Assembly: GCA_021837545.1 (NCBI GenBank)
Contig: JAKBFR010000110.1
Location: forward strand, 1-7,825
Direction: 5' to 3'
Length of the DNA: 7,825 bases
Source of the DNA: Bacillota bacterium
GTDB lineage: Bacteria > Bacillota_A > Clostridia > Clostridiales > Clostridiaceae
The notes under the pieces were generated by a model. That model had not been told where the DNA came from. It did no database searches and saw nothing but the letters and a program-made list of their open reading frames with translations. A program made the position numbers and the translations under genes. Shown here in pieces: positions 1-5,367 of this stretch (position 1 is the stretch's first letter; every line of letters starts with the position of its first letter).

Positions 1-2
1 AA

Positions 3-35
3 TTTCTAATAGCAGAAGTTGTACCCAAAAGCTAG
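3..35 (+). pseudogene. Possible C-terminal tail of a gene entering from the left edge
   Basis: Read from base 3, the plus strand gives FLIAEVVPKS and then a TAG stop. The fragment is only ten codons long, so it would mean nothing alone. However, it aligns codon by codon with the end of a minus-strand frame a few bases away (SLVEVVPKC, read from base 85 to 59). Over eight codons (9-32 against 82-59), two of the five differences are synonymous (GTA/GTT and CCC/CCA). This suggests the tail of a real or former gene related to that frame. I do not recognise the family. It could also be one arm of an ordinary inverted repeat. Confidence 0.25.
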
Positions 36-82
36 CCTCAAAGGCAAGCTTTGAACAAGCATTTTGGAACAACTTCTACTAA
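9..82. repeat. Imperfect inverted repeat with nested hairpin
   Basis: Outer arms 9-32 and 59-82 match at 19 of 24 positions when one is reverse-complemented, including an uninterrupted AGAAGTTGT / ACAACTTCT (14-22 and 69-77). Inside lies a second palindrome, AAAGCTAGCC (28-37), TCAAA, GGCAAGCTTT (43-52), with one mismatch. On the minus strand the inner hairpin is followed by TTTT, so it could act as a weak terminator. The stop codons of the two convergent frames (33-35 and 40-38) fall inside the inner hairpin. Confidence 0.55.
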
Positions 83-265
83 AGAAATATCTACAGCTAA
101 ATCCTCAATGTAACGTTCCACAAAAGCATGACCTTCATTTCTAGTTGGGTATATTTCCATAGTATAAGTACAATTGTAGGCGTGTATATCTACATAAGTG
201 TGGATTATATAAAAATAATTGATAAGAGAGTTATACTTAATATTAATAGAGGATAAGAAATTATG
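38..265 (-). pseudogene. Unrecognised gene remnant, C-terminal part
   Basis: A minus-strand frame is open from just after a TAA at 268-266 to a TGA at 40-38, about 75 codons. The lower half has a protein-like composition, for example MEIYPTRNEGHAFVERY from base 160 followed by EDLAVDISLVEVVPKC. The only internal ATG (160-158) has no ribosome binding site in front of it. The upstream part (rich in N, I, Y and F) looks like plain AT-rich non-coding DNA. The simplest reading is a 5'-truncated remnant of a gene whose C-terminus resembles the plus-strand tail at 3-35. I cannot assign a family. A genuine 40-residue protein from base 160 is possible but less likely. Confidence 0.3.
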
Positions 266-362
266 TTATTAAAAAACAAGTTTGTATTGTCACAGATATT
301 CATAGGCAGGTAATTTAGTCATGGAATTGGTGTGTAAAGGTAGAAATTAATTAGCTAATAAT

Positions 363-391
363 TTGAATTTTGATACAAATACTTCTATAAT
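363..391 (+). promoter_or_regulatory. Probable sigma-A promoter P1 for the MATE gene
   Basis: TTGAAT (363-368) and a perfect TATAAT (386-391) are separated by 17 bases, the ideal spacing. Transcription would start near 398, giving a leader of roughly 90 bases before the MATE start codon. An alternative overlapping pair is TTGATA (370-375) and TATAGT (394-399) with 18 bases between. The rest of 161-490 holds only AT-rich DNA and no long reading frame on the plus strand. Confidence 0.5.
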
Positions 392-417
392 ACTATAGTA
401 TATTCATATTATAATAG

Positions 418-433
418 TTGTTAACGTGAACAA
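418..433. promoter_or_regulatory. Candidate operator, 16-bp near-palindrome
   Basis: TTGTTAACGTGAACAA reads almost the same on both strands: 14 of 16 positions are symmetric, with only one mismatched base pair between the half-sites. It lies downstream of promoter P1 and covers the place where a -35 hexamer would sit for a second TATAAT at 446-451. A repressor bound here could block either promoter. The size and form fit dimeric regulators of the MarR, TetR or similar types that often control efflux genes, but no regulator gene is visible in the window. The assignment is inference. Confidence 0.35.
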
Positions 434-490
434 TATATTTTACTATATAATGAATTTATGAACAGTAAATAACAAAGGAGATGTCATAGA

Positions 491-1834
491 ATGTTAATAC
501 GGAAAAATATTTTAAAGTTAGCAGTACCGATAATGATAGAGCAAACTTTTGTTATGCTACTTGGAGTATGTAATACTATGATGGCAGGGCATATTGGAGA
601 AGAAGCAGTTTCAGCAATTGGAATGGTTGATTCAATAAACATGCTGTTTATATCTTTTTTTGCAGCCTTGTCAGTTGGAGCGACTGTAGTAGTTGCTCAA
701 CAAATTGGACAAGAGCAAATTAAAAAGGTTAATGAAACTGCAAAACAAGCCTTAATATCAGGAATTATATTGTCAGGAATAATAACATTGTTCTTATGGA
801 TTTTTCGTGTACCTATAATAAATTTTCTTTATGGTTCAGCAGAAGAGTTGATTAAATCAAATGCTAAATTATATATGGAATTTACTTTATTTACATATCC
901 ATTTATTGCTGTAGAGCAAATTGCCAATGGTATACTTCGGGGATGTGGCGATACTAAAACCCCAATGTATATTACAATGTTTATGAATATGATCAATATT
1001 ATTTTAGGATACATATTAATATATGGAATTCAAGCTCTTAATGTGCCGTCGATTGGAATAATGGGAGCGGCTCTATCAATAGCCATAGCAAGAATAATTG
1101 GTACTATGATTATAATGATAGTTTTATTTAGGGGAAGTAAAATTATAAAAATGAGAAAGTTATTTCCATTTAAATTTGATATTGACGTACAAAGAAGTAT
1201 ATTTAACATAGGAATACCAGCAGGTATAGAACAAGTAATTTTTAATGCAGGAAAGTTAATAGTACAAGTATTCATAGTGACAATGGGAACAACTTCAATT
1301 GCAGCTAATGCTATTGGAATGTCAATAGCGCAGATAATTAATGTTCTAGGAACTGCACTTTGCTTAGCTGCAACTACTATAGTTGGTCAGAATATTGGTA
1401 GAAATGATGTTAAAGGCGCAAAAAGTGAATTAATTTACTTAGTTAAGTTTGCTACTATTTGTTTAGTATCTTTAGGACTTTTATTTGTACCAATTTCAGA
1501 ATGGCTGGCAAGTCTTTATACATCTGCTCCAGAAGTAATAAAACTTACAGCAATGTTAATTAAAAGCAACAGTCTAGCATGGTTAGCGTGGCCAATTTCA
1601 TTTATACTCTCGGCAGGACTTAAAGGAGCCGGTGACACTAGATATACTATGATGACCGCTTTTATAGGTATGTGGATTTTTAGAATATGTTTTGGCTATA
1701 TATTGGGAGTTGTATGTGGATTTGGAATTCTTGGAATATGGATTGGAATGTATATGGATTGGGTTATTCGTGGAATAATGTATTTAATTAGATTAAGAGG
1801 GACTAAGTGGCTTAAACATAGGCTTATAAATTGA
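491..1834 (+). CDS. MATE-family multidrug/cation antiporter
   Basis: This is an inner-membrane efflux pump that uses a Na+ or H+ gradient to expel cationic drugs or metabolites; the substrate cannot be read from the sequence. The 447-residue length is normal for the family. The protein is hydrophobic throughout and fits twelve membrane helices. It shows the internal duplication typical of MATE: AVPIMIEQ (11-18) mirrors GIPAGIEQ (241-248), VAQQIG (68-73) mirrors VGQNIG (298-303), and LRGCGDTKTPM (149-159) mirrors LKGAGDTRYTM (377-387). The start is supported by AAAGGAG ten bases upstream; the ATG at 481 meets a stop after two codons. It appears to be transcribed alone, with its own promoter region, a possible operator at 418-433 and a terminator at 1869-1907. 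The sequence looks intact. Assignment to a named member (NorM, DinF, MepA) is not justified. Confidence 0.93.
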   Translation: MLIRKNILKLAVPIMIEQTFVMLLGVCNTMMAGHIGEEAVSAIGMVDSINMLFISFFAALSVGATVVVAQQIGQEQIKKVNETAKQALISGIILSGIITLFLWIFRVPIINFLYGSAEELIKSNAKLYMEFTLFTYPFIAVEQIANGILRGCGDTKTPMYITMFMNMINIILGYILIYGIQALNVPSIGIMGAALSIAIARIIGTMIIMIVLFRGSKIIKMRKLFPFKFDIDVQRSIFNIGIPAGIEQVIFNAGKLIVQVFIVTMGTTSIAANAIGMSIAQIINVLGTALCLAATTIVGQNIGRNDVKGAKSELIYLVKFATICLVSLGLLFVPISEWLASLYTSAPEVIKLTAMLIKSNSLAWLAWPISFILSAGLKGAGDTRYTMMTAFIGMWIFRICFGYILGVVCGFGILGIWIGMYMDWVIRGIMYLIRLRGTKWLKHRLIN

Positions 1835-1868
1835 ATAAATATTGTGCTATGCATAATAATATAATAAG

Positions 1869-1907
1869 AAGGAATATTTTTATGAATTATTGAAAATATT
1901 CCTTTTT
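1869..1907 (+). terminator. Intrinsic terminator of the MATE gene
   Basis: A perfect 12-bp stem pairs AAGGAATATTTT (1869-1880) with AAAATATTCCTT (1893-1904) around a 12-base loop, and a T run reaches 1907. The stem is AT-rich with two G-C pairs at its base. It lies 34 bases after the MATE stop. Confidence 0.75.
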
Positions 1908-1940
1908 GAATTAAGTAAACTAAAAATGTAATTGTTTATA

Positions 1941-1969
1941 TTTCAATTTTTACCAAAATAAGATATAAT
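1941..1969 (+). promoter_or_regulatory. Weak promoter candidate for the transducer gene
   Basis: A perfect TATAAT at 1964-1969 lies about 105 bases before the transducer start. At 17-base spacing the -35 position reads TTTCAA (1941-1946), which matches the consensus poorly. I looked for a sigma-D (motility) promoter with a GCCGATAT-like -10 and saw none. Confidence 0.3.
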
Positions 1970-1989
1970 AATACTGTGCTTAATGAAAT

Positions 1990-2034
1990 ATTTAAATAAA
2001 TAAAAAAATATGACATTAAATAATTTATTTAAAT
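1990..2034. repeat. Perfect 12-bp AT-only inverted repeat in the transducer leader
   Basis: ATTTAAATAAAT (1990-2001) is the exact reverse complement of ATTTATTTAAAT (2023-2034), with 21 bases between. It lies between the TATAAT at 1964 and the ribosome binding site at about 2059, so it would be in the 5' untranslated RNA. In DNA this AT-rich, chance is a real possibility. It could also be a protein binding site or a weak mRNA hairpin. Confidence 0.4.
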
Positions 2035-2074
2035 CAACAAATAAATGTAATAAAACAAGAAGGGAACGATCAAA

Positions 2075-3133
2075 ATGATTAAGAGAAATGTAAACATTAT
2101 CGTTATTGCAGTAATAATTATAGCTAGTTCTTTAATACCTGCATTTTTAGAAAAGTCTGTTATAACTACAGGAATAATAGCATTGATATCAGCCATAATT
2201 GCAGCAATATATCTAATAATAGTTGGAAAGTATGATGATGTAAAAATTGAAAATGAAGGAATGCATGAAGAAATTAGAGATACAACAGTAATTCCAATAA
2301 TAAAGGAAGAAGCTTCTATACATATAGATAATGTTGTTGATAATAAGAAAAAACATGAAATGCGAGAATTGGCATTATTTCAAGAAGAAACTGTACAAGC
2401 TTTAAATAATACTATAAGTGAAATGGTTTGTAGTGTTAATGAAATAAGTAATAATCTTAAAGAATTAACTAACACATCTGAATCAGCAAACGATGATACT
2501 ATAAAACTTGCAGAATCACTAGCTAAGACAATGTATTTTACAAGTGTAGGTACTGAAAATATGGAAAATATGGATACATCAATGGAAAAAATATATCGGG
2601 CTAATAAATTATTGGACGATTCTGTACAAGTCGCAAATAATTCTACAAAGGAAGCAATAGATATTATTCAACTTATAGGAAATATAGCAAATCAAACTAA
2701 TTTATTAGCTTTAAATGCCGCTATAGAAGCCGCAAGGGCAGGGGAAGCAGGACGAGGATTTTCAGTAGTTGCAGCAGAAATTAGAAAATTAGCCGATGAT
2801 GTTAAAACTGCAGTTAATAGTGTTTATAGTATAATAAATGATATAACACTTGCAATAAATAAAACAACTGAAAATGCAAGAGAAGGTGGAGAACTTATAC
2901 AAGAAAGTATAAATACAGTAAAGATAGCAGAAGAGACTTTTAAACAAATAGTAGAAGAGATAAATCAGATTGATACTCATGCAAATTCTGTATCAGAATT
3001 AAATGGTAGATGTGAAACTATTAAAACTACAGTATTTGAAATGTCAGGATCACAAGCTAAATCAATTGATACTTTATTAGAAACTGCAAGAAAATTAAAT
3101 GAAACAACAAAGTCAATAAAAAATAAAATATAA
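2075..3133 (+). CDS. Methyl-accepting chemotaxis-type transducer without sensor domain
   Basis: This protein has the conserved cytoplasmic signalling hairpin of chemoreceptors, which docks CheA and CheW. The hallmark stretch is at residues 201-242, including [20 protein letters not shown], then [13 protein letters not shown] and IRKLADD. Roughly equal coiled-coil arms flank the tip, about residues 90-215 and 226-352. The N-terminus has two closely spaced membrane helices (about 8-25 and 31-50) with only a few residues between, so there is no extracellular ligand-binding domain. No HAMP domain is recognisable between the membrane and the coiled coil. No C-terminal pentapeptide tether for CheR/CheB is seen. 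It may sense a membrane property, pair with another protein or join larger receptor arrays. The start has AGAAGGGA about ten bases upstream. The 352 residues make it short compared with classical receptors of over 500. The family is sure; the stimulus is unknown. Confidence 0.88.
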   Translation: MIKRNVNIIVIAVIIIASSLIPAFLEKSVITTGIIALISAIIAAIYLIIVGKYDDVKIENEGMHEEIRDTTVIPIIKEEASIHIDNVVDNKKKHEMRELALFQEETVQALNNTISEMVCSVNEISNNLKELTNTSESANDDTIKLAESLAKTMYFTSVGTENMENMDTSMEKIYRANKLLDDSVQVANNSTKEAIDIIQLIGNIANQTNLLALNAAIEAARAGEAGRGFSVVAAEIRKLADDVKTAVNSVYSIINDITLAINKTTENAREGGELIQESINTVKIAEETFKQIVEEINQIDTHANSVSELNGRCETIKTTVFEMSGSQAKSIDTLLETARKLNETTKSIKNKI

Positions 3134-3138
3134 AAAAA

Positions 3139-3168
3139 TTGTCATAATTAGATTGTGAGATGTATAAA
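3139..3168 (+). promoter_or_regulatory. Possible internal promoter before the anchored protein gene
   Basis: TTGTCA (3139-3144) and TATAAA (3163-3168) are 18 bases apart in the 67-base gap between the transducer and the next gene. No terminator lies in the gap, so read-through from the transducer is also likely. Confidence 0.4.
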
Positions 3169-3200
3169 ATAACTATGAAAAAAAAGGGGGGATAGAATTT

Positions 3201-3959
3201 ATGAATAAAGGTAAAAAAACTAAATTAATAGGTACTGGTACGATATTTGGAACTATAGCAATTTTAGCCAGTGCCCTAGCTATAACGAAAAGGATTAGAA
3301 TTAATAAAATACAGAAGCTTTTAAAAAATGAAAAGTATTCTACGGGTAATACTAGAAAGTTTGGAACATTGTATTTAGATAATGAAAAACAAAAGAGACC
3401 AGAAGATTTTTTTGAATTTAAAGATGTTCCAGTATATTCAGGACAAAAAATAGAAATAAGGGATACAAATAAAAGTGACGAAAATAAATTATCATGGATA
3501 GAAATAAATGATAATGATAAGAGACTTTTAGTTTGTGATAGAAACATCTTAAAGGAAGTATCTTGGAATGAATTAAATGAACAAAATTTAATTTTTGGCA
3601 AAGTAGTAATAATAGAGAGTAAAAAGTATATTTTAAGACTTTTAACTGGATATGCTGAAAAGAAAAATAATAAATATAGTGAATGGGATAGATATATAGT
3701 AAATGTAGATAATATTGTAGGTCTTCCTCAACATACTGAGTACCATATAGATAATATATCTGAGGAAGATAGTGAAAATGAGATAAATGAAGATAACAAG
3801 AATTTGTGGCATTGGTTTAATTTCGCTAGTCTTACGCAAAGTGAGTATTTAAAAAATCAAAAATTCTGCATAATAAGGGGATCACAGTCTAATAAGTTAG
3901 ATAAGGGCTTGAAATATGAAACAGTAGGATATAGACCAGTTTTAGAAGTTATTGAATAA
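3201..3959 (+). CDS. Membrane-anchored protein of unknown function, GYRPVLE C-terminus
   Basis: I do not recognise a characterised family. The 252-residue product has a lysine-rich start, one hydrophobic helix at about residues 9-29, then a basic stretch (KRIRINKIQK). This fits a single N-terminal anchor; by charge balance alone the orientation is uncertain. The soluble part has LLVCDRNILKEVSWNEL (109-125), YILRLLTG (143-150), EWDRYIVN (161-168), an acidic linker (about 178-200), LWHWF (202-206) and GYRPVLEV (243-250). From memory, clostridial and phage hypothetical proteins share this order: a 'DRNIL..SW..L' start, 'LRLLTG', 'EWDR', a tryptophan-rich patch and a final 'G(W/Y)RPVLE'. This looks like a divergent member with an added anchor. 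The start follows a strong AAGGGGGGAT at about nine bases. It probably shares a transcript with the chemotaxis-type gene 67 bases upstream, and a strong terminator follows. Confidence 0.8.
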   Translation: MNKGKKTKLIGTGTIFGTIAILASALAITKRIRINKIQKLLKNEKYSTGNTRKFGTLYLDNEKQKRPEDFFEFKDVPVYSGQKIEIRDTNKSDENKLSWIEINDNDKRLLVCDRNILKEVSWNELNEQNLIFGKVVIIESKKYILRLLTGYAEKKNNKYSEWDRYIVNVDNIVGLPQHTEYHIDNISEEDSENEINEDNKNLWHWFNFASLTQSEYLKNQKFCIIRGSQSNKLDKGLKYETVGYRPVLEVIE

Positions 3960-3997
3960 ATAAACTAGTATTTTAAATTATTATTTTTAAAATGTAC

Positions 3998-4041
3998 CAA
4001 AAGGCATATAAACGCTTGACTAAGTGCTTATATGCCTTTTG
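3998..4041. terminator. Strong, symmetric (bidirectional) intrinsic terminator
   Basis: A long hairpin pairs CAAAAGGCATATAA (3998-4011) with TTATATGCCTTTTG (4028-4041) perfectly over 14 bp. After one mismatch it continues with CGCTT / AAGTG (one G-U pair) around a GACT loop. An A run on the left and a T run on the right make it work in either direction. It ends the unit formed by the transducer and the anchored protein. Confidence 0.85.
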
Positions 4042-4181
4042 CTATATCCTTGATAGAAAGATAAACATATGGAACCACCCAAAATAGCATGAATAATATA
4101 AAATAAGCAAATAGTATAAAAAGAAGAGGAAAATATGATTTCTCTTAAAAAAATAAAAAAAAATTTATAGTTAATAGTACA

Positions 4182-4261
4182 ATGGAAAAAATTAATCAAT
4201 TATAAAATATATAGAAACAAAACCTATAATAACATTAACAGAACAACTAAAATTAGATTAA
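4182..4261 (+). pseudogene. Possible decayed small gene, one frameshift
   Basis: ATG at 4182 opens MEKINQ and meets a stop at 4203. In the next frame, from about 4199, the sequence reads IIKYIETKPIITLTEQLKLD and then TAA at 4259-4261. Joined by a single-base shift, these form a plausible protein-like peptide of about 26 residues. No ribosome binding site is obvious and no family is recognised. In DNA this AT-rich it may be chance. Confidence 0.15.
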
Positions 4262-4313
4262 ATATGAGTAAAAGATTGAATTATTAATAATTTATGAATT
4301 ATTAAAAGTATTT

Positions 4314-4342
4314 TTTACAAGAATAGATAATTGCAGTATAAT
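4314..4342 (+). promoter_or_regulatory. Promoter for the Nudix gene
   Basis: TTTACA (4314-4319) and a perfect TATAAT (4337-4342) are separated by exactly 17 bases; the -35 matches consensus at five of six positions. This is the best-looking promoter in the window. Transcription would begin near 4349, leaving a leader of about 135 bases before the Nudix start. Confidence 0.65.
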
Positions 4343-4420
4343 TTATGTTATAGAAAAATTAAATTTAGAAATAACTTATAAAATATATTTTTAAATCTAA
4401 AAGTTAAAGGTATTATTTTG

Positions 4421-4474
4421 ATGGATTTAGAATTTGTAATAGTTGCTTCAAAGTTTAAATTAATAAGGATGTGA
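4421..4474 (+). CDS. Possible leader peptide upstream of the Nudix gene
   Basis: ATG at 4421 opens a 17-codon frame, MDLEFVIVASKFKLIRM, ending in TGA at 4472-4474. AAAGG lies ten bases before the ATG. Its last codons and stop overlap the AAGGATGTGA ribosome binding site of the Nudix gene (4465-4474), so translating ribosomes would arrive at that site. That arrangement allows translational coupling, but a chance reading frame is just as possible. Confidence 0.25.
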   Translation: MDLEFVIVASKFKLIRM

Positions 4475-4483
4475 GACATAGCT

Positions 4484-5005
4484 ATGATGTTCAATAAACT
4501 TTTTGAAATAGATAAAGTAAGTGATTCAATTGGGAATATTAATTTTAGGGAAGCTGTTAGAGGAATTATAATAAAGAATAACAAAATTCTAATGGTACAT
4601 TCTAAAAATAAAGATTACAAATTCCCTGGTGGGGGAATAAAAAAATATGAGGGACGAATAGAGGCATTAAAAAGAGAAATAGAAGAAGAAACAGGCTATG
4701 TTTGTAACGAGGTAAATAATCAAGTTGGAATTGTAACTGAAAGAAGTAAAGATAGGTATTTTAACGATTGTGTTTTTAAGATGATATCATATTATTATAT
4801 TGCCGAGGTAACTAATATAAGAAAATCTCAAAAACTAGATCCGTATGAAGCAAAGTTAGAATTTAAACCTGAATGGGTTAATATAGACGATGCAATAAAG
4901 AACAATGAGAACATAATAGATATAGGAACTGAACCTATTGCAAATTGGATTTTTAGAGAAACTTATGTATTAAAGGAAATTCAAAATTATATAAAAGAAA
5001 GATAA
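4484..5005 (+). CDS. Nudix hydrolase
   Basis: This is a cytosolic enzyme that hydrolyses a nucleoside diphosphate linked to another group, using divalent metal ions held by the Nudix box. The complete box (GX5EX7REUXEEXGU) is at residues 50-72: G50, E56, then REIEEETGY at 64-72 with the metal-binding glutamates intact, preceded by KFPGGG. The N-terminal strand region (REAVRGIIIKNNKILMVHS, 22-40) is the usual start of the fold. The C-terminal part, with FKPEWVNIDDAI, is also typical. At 173 residues it is a single-domain protein of ordinary size. The substrate (for example an oxidised nucleotide, ADP-ribose or a nucleotide sugar) cannot be told. The ribosome binding site AAGGATGTGA ends nine bases before the chosen ATG; a second ATG follows directly and is also usable. 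It stands alone between its own promoter and terminator. Confidence 0.92.
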   Translation: MMFNKLFEIDKVSDSIGNINFREAVRGIIIKNNKILMVHSKNKDYKFPGGGIKKYEGRIEALKREIEEETGYVCNEVNNQVGIVTERSKDRYFNDCVFKMISYYYIAEVTNIRKSQKLDPYEAKLEFKPEWVNIDDAIKNNENIIDIGTEPIANWIFRETYVLKEIQNYIKER

Positions 5006-5063
5006 GTTCAGAGTATGATGAAAGACTAGTAAGTATGCTCATTAATCTTTTTTATATATAATT

Positions 5064-5087
5064 GAACTCCATTGGTGGAGTTCTTTT
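5064..5087 (+). terminator. Intrinsic terminator of the Nudix gene
   Basis: An 8-bp perfect stem pairs GAACTCCA (5064-5071) with TGGAGTTC (5076-5083) around a TTGG loop, followed by TTTTG and more T. It lies 58 bases after the Nudix stop. Confidence 0.85.
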
Positions 5088-5090
5088 GTT

Positions 5091-5367
5091 ATATAGTGAG
5101 AAGAAATAACTGATTACGATACTTACAAGTTACATATGTTTCGACAGTTATATTGAAGATTTCTAAGAGAAAATTCTGTATTATTAAAAAAATATTATGG
5201 TATAATAAGAATAATGAACATATATGGTAATAATTTGGAGAACTTTAACAGAATGAATTTAAATAATTGTTTCGAAAGGAAGGTGAACAGCTAATTTGAA
5301 AATTAAATAAACCTAATTTAAAGGTATATATATTAAAGATTTAGATAAAGAAAGAAGGTATTTACTG
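5091..5367 (+). other. Long intergenic and leader region of the transglutaminase-like gene
   Basis: This stretch of about 280 bases has no long gene. It holds an imperfect hairpin-forming segment at about 5108-5152 (AACTG near the left end pairs with CAGTT near the right), an extended -10 promoter at 5198-5206 and then a leader of about 155 bases. The leader contains a 13-codon frame (5253-5294, MNLNNCFERKVNS) behind a GGAGA. It also contains a strong ribosome-binding-like sequence, AAAGGAAGGTGA (5275-5286), which leads only into a four-codon frame from TTG at 5296. I matched no known riboswitch class. Confidence 0.5.
5198..5206 (+). promoter_or_regulatory. Extended -10 promoter for the transglutaminase-like gene
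   Basis: TGGTATAAT combines a perfect TATAAT (5201-5206) with the upstream TG of an extended -10 element. The -35 position at 17-base spacing (GTATTA, 5178-5183) is poor, which extended -10 promoters tolerate. Confidence 0.5.

Larger units (their letters stand above)
4042..4483. other. Gene-poor AT-rich stretch before the Nudix gene
   Basis: No substantial gene is visible on either strand. The stretch holds a possible decayed small reading frame (4182-4261), an AT-only hairpin with stem TTAATAATT (4284-4292) and AATTATTAA (4297-4305) followed a few bases later by six T, a good promoter (4314-4342) and a possible 17-residue leader peptide (4421-4474). An eleven-codon frame at 4135-4170 also starts close behind a GAGGA sequence but ends at once. 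Confidence 0.6.

Noticed and set aside
263..313. Sixteen-codon plus-strand frame, MLLKNKFVLSQIFIGR, behind GAGGAT
   Set aside because: It has a plausible ribosome binding site but is very short, with no recognisable family and no promoter; I cannot support it as a gene.
1030..1275. Minus-strand frame inside the MATE gene (a similar one at 829-1014)
   Set aside because: Antisense to highly conserved MATE motifs, with no ribosome binding site or family likeness; a shadow frame.
2789..2980. Minus-strand frame rich in Tyr, Phe and Cys inside the transducer gene
   Set aside because: Composition is that of antisense AT-rich coiled-coil coding DNA, not a real protein. The same holds for the frame at 3642-3839.
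3173..3601. A 142-codon minus-strand reading frame
   Set aside because: It lies opposite the anchored-protein gene, which has a strong ribosome binding site and coherent motifs. The antisense product is a Phe/Ser/Leu-rich shadow with no recognisable domain.
4135..4170. Eleven-codon frame MISLKKIKKNL behind GAGGA
   Set aside because: The GAGGA is too close to the ATG and the frame is mostly poly-lysine codons from A runs; most likely chance.
4348..4584. Minus-strand 78-codon frame overlapping the Nudix start
   Set aside because: It overlaps the Nudix N-terminus and its leader in antisense, is rich in Ile and Leu, and has no supporting signals.
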